Shown here in pieces: positions 23,121-29,311 of a stretch of 29,311 bases of DNA; the first letter of the stretch is position 1, and every line of letters begins with the position of its first letter. The position numbers were made by a program, and so were the translations under genes. The notes under the pieces are model-generated. The model did no database searches and had not been told where the DNA came from. It saw only the letters and a list, made by a program, of their open reading frames with translations. The DNA lies in NCBI GenBank assembly GCA_040752295.1, contig JBFMFE010000217.1:1-29311 (forward strand). Reading direction: 5' to 3'. The stretch is from JBFMFE01 sp040752295. GTDB taxonomy: Bacteria > UBP15 > UBA6099 > JBFMBQ01.

Positions 23121-23225
23121 CGAATATCGAATAACGAACAAGGAATGTCGAACGATGAATTTATTGTTATTCTTCTTTGCTTTCCTTCGATATTCTGCGG
23201 TTCGAAATTCTGCATTCGATATTCA
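23121..23225. repeat. imperfect inverted repeat with GAATATCGAAT ends
   Basis: CGAATATCGAAT at 23121-23132 is mirrored by ATTCGATATTC at 23215-23225. Inside, GGAATGTCGAA on the left matches TTCGATATTCTG on the right. The arrangement suggests a second short mobile repeat next to the 90-nt element. Confidence 0.65.
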
Positions 23226-23395
23226 TCTTTATAATACATCACTTTATGATTGACATGATATTAGTTATCACGGTTTCAGACGCGTCCTGAAAGTTCATAG
23301 ACGAAGACCGGCTGCGCAGGGGGGCGTTTCGCCGCCGGTCTGTAAGCGCGGACGCCCCCGGTCTCATCGGGTAACGGGGGAAAAAAGAGGGGAAC

Positions 23396-24430
23396 GTGAC
23401 ACGGATGAGGTTGAAAGCCGCCGCTGTGGCGGCGCTCGCGGCGGTTTCCTCCGCGTACCTTATGTGCGGCGTTGCGGGGCGCGTGTCGCCGCAGCCCGCC
23501 GCCGGGATGATCGTGTACACGGGGCTTCCAGCGGAGGAGGCGGAGATTTTCACCGGCGCATTCGAAAAGAAGCACGGCGTGCGGGTCGAGCTTGAAGCCG
23601 TCAAGACCGGCGAGATGACGGAGAGGCTGCTGAAGGAGAGCGCGTCGCCCGCCGCGTCGGTCGTTTTCGGCGGCTCGCTTCCGTCCTATCTCGCCGCGAA
23701 GGAGAAGGGGCTTTTCGAGGTTTACAGGTCGCCCGCCGCGAAGGGATTCGACCGGAAGTTCGTGGACGGCGACGGCATGTGGACGGGCATCTACGTCGGC
23801 ATAATAGGTTTCTGCACGGGCAGGGCTTCGGGCGTCGAGCCGCCGGCTTCGTGGGACGACCTGCTCAAACCTGAGTTCAAGGGAAGGATCGTCCTCGCAA
23901 GCCCGCTCAGTTCCGGCACGGCGTACATAACGCTCGCCACGCTCGTGCAGTTGATGGGCGAGGACGGGGCTTTCGAATACATGAAGCGCCTCGACGGGCA
24001 GGTGGCGGCGTACACGCGCTCCGGCTCAAAGCCGTGCCGGATGGCGTATGAGGGCGCCGCGGCGGTGGGCGTCTCTTTCGCCCACGACATACTTCAGGTT
24101 GACCGCGGGGGCAAAAAGCTGGCGCTCAGCTTTCCGAAGGAGGGAACGGGACTGGAGATAGGCGGCGCCGCGGTCGTGAAAGGCGCTCCGAACGTGTCCG
24201 CGGCGCGCGCCTTCGTGGACTTTCTCTGCTCGCGGCAGGTGCAGTCGCTTTACGGCTCGGCGGGCATTCCGCCGAGGTTCCCCACGCACCCGAAAGTGAA
24301 GCCGCCGGTTGACGCCTTCGCGAAGGGGAAGCTTGTGAAGTTCGTCCAGTTCGATTTCGAATGGTCGGGCAGGAACGAGGAGCGGTTGAAGAAGAAGTGG
24401 GAGAATCTGGTGTACGGCGCCCGGCGATGA
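23396..24430 (+). CDS. periplasmic solute-binding protein of an ABC transporter, iron(III)-type family
   Basis: The 344-residue protein has a signal peptide (about 1-35). It has the bilobed binding-protein fold typical of Fe(III)/AfuA-FutA-like and related anion-binding families: MIVYTGLPAEEAEIFTGAFEKKHGVRVE, VVFGGSLPSYLAAKEKGLFE, WTGIYVGIIGFC, PASWDDLLKPEFKGRIVLASPLSSGTAY, AYEGAAAVGVSFAHD and SAARAFVDFLCSRQVQ. The ligand cannot be deduced. GTG 23396 has AGAGG 5 nt upstream; ATG 23405 is an alternative. No permease or ATPase gene lies beside it, so it depends on a transporter encoded elsewhere or is an orphan. Confidence 0.88.
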   Translation: MTRMRLKAAAVAALAAVSSAYLMCGVAGRVSPQPAAGMIVYTGLPAEEAEIFTGAFEKKHGVRVELEAVKTGEMTERLLKESASPAASVVFGGSLPSYLAAKEKGLFEVYRSPAAKGFDRKFVDGDGMWTGIYVGIIGFCTGRASGVEPPASWDDLLKPEFKGRIVLASPLSSGTAYITLATLVQLMGEDGAFEYMKRLDGQVAAYTRSGSKPCRMAYEGAAAVGVSFAHDILQVDRGGKKLALSFPKEGTGLEIGGAAVVKGAPNVSAARAFVDFLCSRQVQSLYGSAGIPPRFPTHPKVKPPVDAFAKGKLVKFVQFDFEWSGRNEERLKKKWENLVYGARR

Positions 24431-24692
24431 GAGTGATTCCGCAGCGCGTGTAGTGGTTTCGCCGGACCCTTGTGTGCGGCGCTTAACATCACAGCGCAAA
24501 TTTTCGTTTTGACAGGCTGGAAGCCTGTCCCACTATCTGGAACCCTGTCCCACTATTTCAAAAATATCATTTTTCAGTGGGTGAACTTTCGTACTTTTTG
24601 GTTCCCGCTCCACGGAGGAAGCTTTAAAGACAGATGAATTTTATTTATGTCCGATGCAAATCCGATCATGCGAAAATTAATATGCGCGAAAC

Positions 24693-24779
24693 GCCTTGGA
24701 GTGCGGTGTGCAAACACCGCCTTGTTTCCCGCGCTCCGCGCGGGAGTGAAGGCGGCGATGACTCGCCGCAGTCCAAGGC
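24693..24779. repeat. 87-nt element with GCCTTGGA terminal inverted repeats
   Basis: GCCTTGGAGTGCGGTG at the left end mirrors CTCGCCGCAGTCCAAGGC at the right. The arms contain GGTGTGCAAACACC and GGCGATGACTCGCC mini-palindromes. It is a repeat type seen in several uncultured bacterial lineages, by recollection only. Confidence 0.7.
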
Positions 24780-24798
24780 CTGCCTGCCGGCAGGCAGG
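24779..24798. repeat. perfect 20-bp palindrome CCTGCCTGCCGGCAGGCAGG
   Basis: The sequence is perfectly self-complementary and abuts the 87-nt element. It shares the GCCTGCCTG core with the repeats at 9819-9852 and 11838-11882. Confidence 0.85.
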
Positions 24799-24911
24799 CG
24801 GCTGAAGCCACAATACATCGTTACGAAGAATGTGCGAAAGTTCACAGTGGGACAGGCATCTTGCCTGTCAGAAAAAAACTCCATTTTTGCAAAACTTGCG
24901 TTTACGCCGCG

Positions 24912-25760
24912 CTACCCGGTCATCTCGTCCATGAGGCTCACGACGCGCGAATCGAGGTCGTTCGAGTGGGCGAGCGCCGCAACGCCAGCCTCGGAGACGA
25001 TCTGGAGCTTCGAGAATCGCGAGATTTCAGAAGCCATGTCGGCGTCGGTTATGCGTGAGCTTGCCGCCGAGAGGTTCGTCTCCGCCGACGAAAGGGCGTC
25101 TATCATCGCGTTCAGAGAGCGCTGCTGGACGCCGAGGCTCGCCTGTATATTGGACGTGTAGTCAATTGACCTGTCAACCACCGACTGCGCGGAAGCGGCG
25201 GCGCCCGCGGACAGCAGCGTCACGCTCCACAGGTCGTTCGTGCCGCCTGCGATGGCGCTGACCGTCGCCGTCGCGATCACTATCGAGTACCGCTGGTTGG
25301 CGTTGTTGTCGGGACCCACCTGTGCGGCTCTTCCGGCGGCGTACGAGCCTGTGAAGAGTTCCCTGTCGTTGAAGGTCGCTCCCTTCGCCATCGTGTCAAT
25401 CGTGTTGCGCAGGTCGGCGAACTCGTCGTTGAGATCGGTGTAGTCGGCGGACGAAAGGGTGGCGTCGTTCGCGGCGCGGACCGACAGGTCGCGCATCCTG
25501 AGGAGCATTTCCATCGTGGAATCGAGAACGGAGTAGGCGACCTGCGTGAGAGAAAGCGCGTCCTCCGCGTTCTGGATCGCCGTCTGCACGCCGCCCGTCT
25601 GCGCGTTCAGCCTGCTCGACAGCGCGAATCCCGACGGGTCGTCAAACGTCAAGTTGCGCCCCGTCGAGAGACGGTTGATCGAGTAGCCTATCTGCCTTTC
25701 TACTAAACGGATGTACCTTAAAGCCGTGAGTGAGTTGAAGTTGGTGTTGACGATCGCCAT
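24912..25760 (-). CDS. flagellin, short form (D0/D1 domains)
   Basis: Flagellin is the filament subunit. The 282-residue protein has the conserved N-terminal coiled region (NTNFNSLTALRYI, SINRLSTGRNLTFDDPSGFALSSRL, ALSLTQVAYSVLDSTMEMLLRMRDLSVRAAND). It also has the matching C-terminal region (SLGVQQRSLNAMIDALSSAETNLSAASSRITDADMASE, SKLQIVSEAGVAALAHSN). Between them are only about 100 residues, so the variable outer D2/D3 domains are almost absent. AAGGAGGG precedes ATG 25760. It stands alone with no other flagellar gene, downstream of a leader of at least 150 nt. I could not find a convincing sigma-28 promoter. Filament assembly proteins must be encoded elsewhere. Confidence 0.95.
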   Translation of the reverse strand: MAIVNTNFNSLTALRYIRLVERQIGYSINRLSTGRNLTFDDPSGFALSSRLNAQTGGVQTAIQNAEDALSLTQVAYSVLDSTMEMLLRMRDLSVRAANDATLSSADYTDLNDEFADLRNTIDTMAKGATFNDRELFTGSYAAGRAAQVGPDNNANQRYSIVIATATVSAIAGGTNDLWSVTLLSAGAAASAQSVVDRSIDYTSNIQASLGVQQRSLNAMIDALSSAETNLSAASSRITDADMASEISRFSKLQIVSEAGVAALAHSNDLDSRVVSLMDEMTG

Positions 25761-26140
25761 TTGTAACCCTCCTTGTCTGAACGTTGCATCCCTGCTTCGA
25801 CCGTCAATTACATACTGTGAATGTTTTTTGGTTTTTTTGTCTCTTCAACCACCTCCTTTTTCGGATTTCAGAGTCGCCTTCCGCGTTCGGAATTCAGCGC
25901 CCTGCGACTAAATGTTAGCGGTTTTTGGCGTCTTTGTAAAGTTTTTTTTGACGATTTCGGTTTTGCGAAATTGCATGTTCCCCCCACGTCCGACCCCCGC
26001 GCACGCGCTTCCGCGGCGCGTCCGCGGGGCGATTCGGCGCACTTTCGTTGACACCTCTTCCCGGCGGCTTAAAATCTGGTTGTGGAAAGAAGGGGCGCTT
26101 TCCGCCCACGTAACTTTTTCCCGGGAATCGCGGTGCGCCG
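25761..26140. other. 380-nt intergenic region: flagellin leader and glycosyltransferase promoter
   Basis: The flagellin side contains A/T-rich DNA and, on the minus strand, a strong GGAGGT at 25856-25851 not associated with flagellin itself. A 14-codon frame (TTG 25848 to TGA 25804) begins 2 nt after it. The other half holds the promoter at 26048-26075. I see no other gene. Confidence 0.6.
26048..26075 (+). promoter_or_regulatory. sigma-70-like promoter for the glycosyltransferase-GNAT genes
   Basis: A perfect TTGACA (26048-26053), a 16-nt spacer and TAAAAT (26070-26075) lie about 65 nt upstream of GTG 26141. Confidence 0.75.
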
Positions 26141-27175
26141 GTGAACGATCCAACGCTCTCGGTGGTAATACCGGTCAGAAACGAGGAAGGCTACATAAGG
26201 GAATGCCTCGATTCGGTTTTCGCCTGCGCCGTCCCGGCGGACCGCTTCGAGGTCGTCGTCGCCGACGGCATGTCGGGCGATGGAACCGGGGCGATCCTGA
26301 TCGAGTACGCGTCGCGCCGCCCGAACCTCGCCGTCGTCGCGAACCCGCGCATGAGCGCCGCCGCCGGGCTGAACGTCGGGATTCGGCGGGCGAGGGGAAG
26401 GATAGTCGCGCGCGTGGACGGACACACCGTGCTGGACCCCGGCTATCTCGAAACGGCGCTTTCGCTTCTCGACGGTCCCGAATCTCCAGCCGCGCTTGTC
26501 GGCGGAAGACCACGCGCGGCGGGCAGAGGCGCCGTCGGAAAGGCGATTGCGAGCGCCACGGAGACGCTGCCCGGAAACGGCGGCGCGGCTTACCGCGCGG
26601 CAAAGGGCGGGCGCTTCACGGACACCGTCCAGAACGCCGCCTTCCGCAGGGACGTCTTCGAGCGCTGCGGAGGGTTCAGGGAGGACGTCGGATGCGACGA
26701 GGACGAGGAGTTCAATTTCAGGGCGCTCGAAAAAGGCGAGCGGATTTTCCTGACCGGCGCGATGACGTTCCGCTGGTACTGTCGGGAATCGTTCCCCGCG
26801 CTTTTCAGACAGTACTTTTTCTACGGGTTCTACAAGCCGCGCGTTCTGGCGCTGCATCCGGGCAGTGTGCGCCTCCGGCACGCCGCGCCGCCGGCGTTGA
26901 CGCTTTTCATGGCCCTGTGCGCCGCCTCGCTCGCCGTACGGGGGTCGCTGCCCGCGCCGGCGTGGTTCGTTCTCGCGCTCTACGCGGCGACCCTTCTCGT
27001 GTTCTCGTTCCTCATCGGCGCTCGGCGCGGCGCCCTCACGGGAGCGCTCGCGCCTGCCGTGTATGTCACGATGCACGCGGCGTACGGGTCGGGCTTTCTC
27101 GCGGGCGTGGTCCCGGCGGTTCTCGCGAAGGGAGGGCGGCGCAATGATCGAAACGGCGAAAAAGGAACACGCTGA
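26141..27175 (+). CDS. family-2 glycosyltransferase, succinoglycan ExoA-like
   Basis: The 344-residue protein begins with the GT-A fold: SVVIPVRNEEGYIRECLDSV (7-26), VVVADGMSGDGTGAI and RVDGHTVLDPGYLE, the last being the ExoA-type metal-binding segment. CGGFREDVGCDEDEEFNFRA is the acceptor-side region with its acidic residues. C-terminal hydrophobic helices (about 245-265, 272-298 and 300-335) suggest membrane attachment. The family adds sugars from nucleotide donors to polyprenyl-linked or surface polysaccharides; donor and acceptor are unknown. The start is GTG 26141, with a weak Shine-Dalgarno. Its 3' end overlaps the GNAT gene by 32 nt, and a consensus-like promoter is upstream. Confidence 0.9.
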   Translation: MNDPTLSVVIPVRNEEGYIRECLDSVFACAVPADRFEVVVADGMSGDGTGAILIEYASRRPNLAVVANPRMSAAAGLNVGIRRARGRIVARVDGHTVLDPGYLETALSLLDGPESPAALVGGRPRAAGRGAVGKAIASATETLPGNGGAAYRAAKGGRFTDTVQNAAFRRDVFERCGGFREDVGCDEDEEFNFRALEKGERIFLTGAMTFRWYCRESFPALFRQYFFYGFYKPRVLALHPGSVRLRHAAPPALTLFMALCAASLAVRGSLPAPAWFVLALYAATLLVFSFLIGARRGALTGALAPAVYVTMHAAYGSGFLAGVVPAVLAKGGRRNDRNGEKGTR

Positions 27176-27764
27176 CGCCGCTGCGCGGCTTCACCTCGAG
27201 GCGTTTCCAGAATCGTTCCTTTCATCCCTGGGAACGGAGTTTCTGCGGCTTGTCTATCTCGAATTCGCAGGCGACGCCGGCACGGCGGCAGCCGCATGCG
27301 TCGTGGACGGCGCCGTCGCGGGTTTCGCCGCCTGCACGCGGGACACCGGGAGGTTCTGGAAGAGGGTCTTCGCGCGCCGCGCGGCGGAAGTCTGGAAAAT
27401 CCTGCTGAAAAGGCTCGCCGCCTCGCCGGGGATATTCAGGGGCGTCATACGGAGGGCTCCCGAGGTGGCGCGCTATTTCATCTTCAGCGCGTTTCCCGGC
27501 GCGGGGCGGCGGGACGACGGGGCGTTCGTCGTCCTCACGGTCGGCGTGTCGCCCTCGCGCAGGCGCGAGGGGATCGGCAGGGCGCTCGTCGAGAGGCTCG
27601 CCTCGGATGCGCGGGCGATGGGGGGGGAGGCGCTCAAGGCTTACGTTGACGGGGAGAACGCTGCGGGGCGCTCCTTTTTCGAGGCGTGCGGGTTCGCGGA
27701 AACGGCGGCGGTGAAAAGACCCGCGGGCAGGGTCATGGTGATGTACGAGCGACGGCTGGCGTGA
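27144..27764 (+). CDS. GNAT-family N-acetyltransferase
   Basis: The 206-residue protein starts at ATG 27144, with GGGAGG upstream and inside the end of the glycosyltransferase gene. Its N-terminal half has FPESFLSSLGTEFLRLVYLEF and VVDGAVAGFAACT. The acetyl-CoA pyrophosphate-binding motif is VSPSRRREGIGRALVERL (about 135-152), followed by LKAYVDGENAAGRSFFEACGF, typical of GNAT strands 6-7. The substrate is unknown. Overlap with a polysaccharide glycosyltransferase allows a role in sugar N-acetylation, but this is inference from position. Confidence 0.9.
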   Translation: MIETAKKEHADAAARLHLEAFPESFLSSLGTEFLRLVYLEFAGDAGTAAAACVVDGAVAGFAACTRDTGRFWKRVFARRAAEVWKILLKRLAASPGIFRGVIRRAPEVARYFIFSAFPGAGRRDDGAFVVLTVGVSPSRRREGIGRALVERLASDARAMGGEALKAYVDGENAAGRSFFEACGFAETAAVKRPAGRVMVMYERRLA

Positions 27765-27843
27765 GACGTCCCTGTGCCGTCTTTGACGGATCCGGGCGTG
27801 GAATGGCGGAGTTTGTCTCGCGGCGCTCCGCCGTTTAACGGAC

Positions 27844-28641
27844 ATGTTCGACGCCGGGAAGTTTTTCGAGGGGCTGAAGACAAAGGGACTCGGGCGGCGG
27901 CTGGAGACGCGCGCGAGCGTCGGCTCGACGAACGACGAGGCGAAAGCGCTCGCCGCCGCCGGCGCGCCACACGGAACACTCGTCGTGGCGGAAACTCAGA
28001 CGTCGGGGAGGGGGCGGTTCGGGCGAAGCTGGTGGTCGCCGCCGGGGGGGCTGTGGTTCTCGCTGCTGATTCTGCCCCGGGAGCGGGAACTTCGCGCCGC
28101 GGAGCTTACGGTCATCGCGGGGCTGTCCGCGGCGCGCGCGATTGAGACCGTCGTAGGCGTGCGTCCGCTCCTCGGCTGGCCCAACGACCTCGTGTTCGAG
28201 GGGCGGAAACTGGGCGGCATACTCGTCGAAGCGTCGCACGGGATGAAAACCTTCGCGGTCGTCGGCGCGGGGATCAACGTGAATAACGACGCCGGCGCGC
28301 CGCCGGGGGGGATTGCCCCCAACTCCATCTCGCTCAGATTGATAACGGGAAGCGAACAGCCCCTTGAACGCCTCCTCGCGGCAGTGATGAACGGGTTCGA
28401 GGCGCTTCTCGACGCCGCCGGCGCGGGGGGATTCGATTCGGCATGGGAGGAGTGGAAGCGCAGACTCGGCATGGTCGGCGAGGTCGTCGCGCTGACGGTG
28501 GATGGAAAAACCCGTTCCGGAACGGTGAAGGATTTCACGCGGGACGGCGGGATGGTTCTGACGTCGCCGGACGGGGAGGATTTCGAGGTCGCCCTCGACC
28601 GCGGAACGCTCGCGTCCTCAAAATACGCCAAGCATCTTTAG
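27844..28641 (+). CDS. birA: biotin--[acetyl-CoA-carboxylase] ligase
   Basis: BirA activates biotin to biotinyl-AMP and transfers it to the biotin carrier protein of acetyl-CoA carboxylase. The 265-residue protein shows SVGSTNDEAK (25-34), SGRGRFGRSWWSPPGGLWFS (54-73, the biotinyl-AMP loop), GWPNDLVFEGRKLGGILVE (111-129, with the catalytic Lys) and VVGAGINVNN. The C-terminal SH3-like domain is present (GEVVALTVDGKTRSGTVKDF). There is no N-terminal helix-turn-helix, so it is a monofunctional ligase rather than an E. coli-type repressor. The ATG lacks a strong Shine-Dalgarno. Its 3' end overlaps the minus-strand TSUP remnant by 24 nt. Confidence 0.95.
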   Translation: MFDAGKFFEGLKTKGLGRRLETRASVGSTNDEAKALAAAGAPHGTLVVAETQTSGRGRFGRSWWSPPGGLWFSLLILPRERELRAAELTVIAGLSAARAIETVVGVRPLLGWPNDLVFEGRKLGGILVEASHGMKTFAVVGAGINVNNDAGAPPGGIAPNSISLRLITGSEQPLERLLAAVMNGFEALLDAAGAGGFDSAWEEWKRRLGMVGEVVALTVDGKTRSGTVKDFTRDGGMVLTSPDGEDFEVALDRGTLASSKYAKHL

Positions 28642-28740
28642 ACCGACCGCGACGAGGAACGCGGAGAAGTATTTCCTGAGTTTTCCGCCGCTGATTTTCG
28701 AGGCGAGCCGGGCGCCGACGCGCTGGAGCGAAATTCCCGG
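28618..28740 (-). pseudogene. 5'-truncated TSUP (TauE/SafE-type) permease remnant
   Basis: On the minus strand the frame reads VGARLASKISGGKLRKYFSAF and then LVAVGLKMLGVF before TGA. This closely resembles the last loop and final helix of TSUP sulfite/organosulfonate exporters (GARLA...LRRLFA...LGLKML). Everything upstream that a 250-residue permease needs is missing. The homology ends near 28720-28740, just where AT-richer DNA carrying the PIN gene begins. This looks like a gene cut by insertion or recombination. The assignment rests on about 35 residues. Confidence 0.55.
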
Positions 28741-28758
28741 TCGGATTAAAATGAAACT

Positions 28759-29173
28759 GTGAAGAAGCTCAGTCTCTATATCGAAACATCGGTCTGGAAT
28801 TTTATGTTCGCCGACCATGTCCCGGATAAGCGGGAATCAACCCGGAAATTCTTCAATGAAGTTGAATCCGGGAAATACGAATTATATGTTTCGGAAACAG
28901 TGATCATGGAAATCATGGATGCCCCGCCGGAAATTGGCAAAAAATTACTGGAATCCATAAGAAGATACTCGCCGGTCATGTTTTACAGGGACCGTGAAAC
29001 AGATTCATTGGCTGAAGCTTATATTGAAGGAGGACTGCTGGGCAAGGAAACATTTCAGAGACGTACTTCACCTCGCGTTTGCTTCCGCCAATAAAGTGAA
29101 TATAATGTTAAGCTGGAACATGAGCCACATTGTGAAAACCCGGGTTGACTTTATGAGATCGCACTTATCATAA
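28759..29173 (+). pseudogene. PIN-domain (VapC-like) toxin gene with a +1 frameshift
   Basis: PIN toxins are Mg-dependent ribonucleases. The first frame runs from GTG 28759 (KKLSLYIETSVWNFMF, then FFNEVESGKYELYVSETVIMEI, ending EGGLLGKE) to an early stop at 29094. A second frame, shifted by one base near 29047-29053 (GAAACATTTC), reads HFRDVLHLAFASANKVNIML and then SWNMSHIVKTRVDF, ending at TAA 29173. This is exactly the expected C-terminal half, with the Asp of RD and the SWN-HIV motif. Removing one A from GAAAC restores a protein of about 137 residues. It is therefore a decayed gene or a base-calling error. The Shine-Dalgarno is weak. DNA here is AT-richer than the neighbourhood. Confidence 0.85.
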
Positions 29174-29186
29174 TGTACAGGCAACG

Positions 29187-29311
29187 ATGTCAATAGACCT
29201 TGAGAAAGAGAAGATCAGAGTCGTCGTCCGCGAGGTCTTGAGGGAAGAAAGTCATATCCCCGTTGACCTGTTCGAAAGGCTCGTTCGCGTGGAGGAGGGG
29301 CTTAAGAACCT
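29187..29311 (+). CDS. small protein following the PIN gene, possible antitoxin; runs off the window
   Basis: ATG 29187, 13 nt after the PIN-frame stop, opens a frame beginning MSIDLEKEKIRVVVREVLRE. It continues EESHIPVDLFERLVRVEEGLKNL to the window end without a stop. It is highly charged and helical. The position directly after a PIN toxin and the MSI..EKEK..VVV pattern recall small PIN-associated antitoxins, which is the basis for the call. The C-terminus and any DNA-binding domain are outside the window. The function is inferred from position only. Confidence 0.5.
   Translation, partial: MSIDLEKEKIRVVVREVLREESHIPVDLFERLVRVEEGLKN

Larger units (their letters stand above)
22781..23395. other. 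615-nt noncoding region with MITE-like repeats
   Basis: No credible gene is present. The region holds a promoter-like TTGACG-17-TAGATT at 22846-22874, a 90-nt inverted-repeat element (22956-23045) and a second inverted-repeat element (about 23121-23225). GCAAAAAGT motifs near 22902 and, inverted, near 23074 flank the first element. A TATAAT at 23230-23235 has no good -35. The AT-content is higher than in the flanking genes. Confidence 0.7.
24511..24869. repeat. nested MITE-like composite with inverted hairpin ends
   Basis: At the left end GACAGGC-TGGAA-GCCTGTC is followed by CCAC. At the right end the same motif in reverse orientation reads GTGG then GACAGGC-ATCTT-GCCTGTC. Inside lies a second inverted pair, GTGAACTTTCGTAC / GTGCGAAAGTTCAC. 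Confidence 0.75.
24431..24911. other. 481-nt noncoding region of nested inverted repeats
   Basis: There is no credible gene. From outside in, the region has paired GACAGGC hairpins (24511-24533 and 24847-24869, inverted), a GTGAACTTTCG inverted repeat (24581-24594 and 24832-24845), and an element with GCCTTGGA ends (24693-24779). A perfect palindrome (24779-24798) adjoins the inner element. Confidence 0.75.

Noticed and set aside
22890..23234. Open frame of 114 codons containing CHCERSEAI
   Set aside because: It is the translation of the inverted repeat at 22956-23045, a known source of spurious proteins; it has no Shine-Dalgarno and no domain.
24511..24869. Possible CRISPR array or tRNA cluster in the repeat-rich gap
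   Set aside because: The repeats are inverted and of unequal length, with no regular spacers; no cloverleaf or CCA-type end was found.
25912..27147. 411-codon plus-strand frame
   Set aside because: It runs in another frame through the glycosyltransferase gene and is mostly Arg/Gly; the glycosyltransferase frame has clear motifs.

Overview
The window is a GC-rich stretch (roughly 60-65% by eye) of a diderm, probably flagellated bacterium from a lineage I cannot name. The diderm call rests on two Sec-exported proteins that look like outer-membrane beta-barrels and two predicted lipoproteins. Other markers are a flagellin, a SecA with a SEC-C zinc tail, an RF2 gene with the classical programmed frameshift, and a DivIVA/YggT/YggU cluster. 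The housekeeping genes are bacterial, but several are divergent, which fits an uncultured phylum rather than a well-studied one. Promoters read as ordinary sigma-70 types (TTGACA, 16-17 nt spacer, TATAAT-like). TTG and GTG starts are common.

Layout. 1-2238: the 3' part of queA and a six-hairpin glycosidase-like protein. 2343-6350, minus strand: eno followed 10 nt later by a GH133 glycogen-debranching enzyme, then a small coiled-coil membrane protein. 6564-7895: a chorismate-synthase homologue lacking the first catalytic histidine. 7941-9890, minus strand: endonuclease III and an arginase-fold protein. 10027-12394, plus strand: type-4 uracil-DNA glycosylase, YggT, DivIVA, a DUF167/YggU protein and a membrane protein, closely packed and probably one operon. 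12391-17501, minus strand: secA, prfB, an orphan 5'-nucleotidase C-domain lipoprotein, and rpmB with its own promoter. 17605-21792: a plus-strand unit with a near-perfect promoter and a good intrinsic terminator, holding a beta-barrel-like protein, a FecR-domain protein and a three-repeat Ig-like lipoprotein; a second barrel-like protein follows. 22781-23395: noncoding DNA with two MITE-like inverted repeats. 23396-24430: a solitary periplasmic binding protein. 24431-24911: a nested set of inverted repeats. 24912-25760: a short flagellin. 26048-28641: an ExoA-like glycosyltransferase, a GNAT acetyltransferase and a biotin ligase. 28618-29311: a truncated TSUP permease remnant, a frameshifted PIN-domain toxin and the start of its probable partner, on visibly more AT-rich DNA.

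How the genes work together. The first half carries central carbon and glycogen metabolism (enolase, debranching enzyme) and base-excision repair (Nth, UDG) facing each other across a shared upstream region. The secA-prfB pair is a translation/export unit separated by one base. The 17.6-22.8 kb block looks like a cell-envelope cassette. I found no tRNA, rRNA, CRISPR array, integrase or complete IS element. The most unusual items are the chorismate-synthase-like protein, the arginase-fold protein with an altered shuttle histidine, an insertion of about 60 residues in SecA ahead of Walker A, the envelope cassette, and dispersed palindromic repeats, one of which lies inside a coding region.
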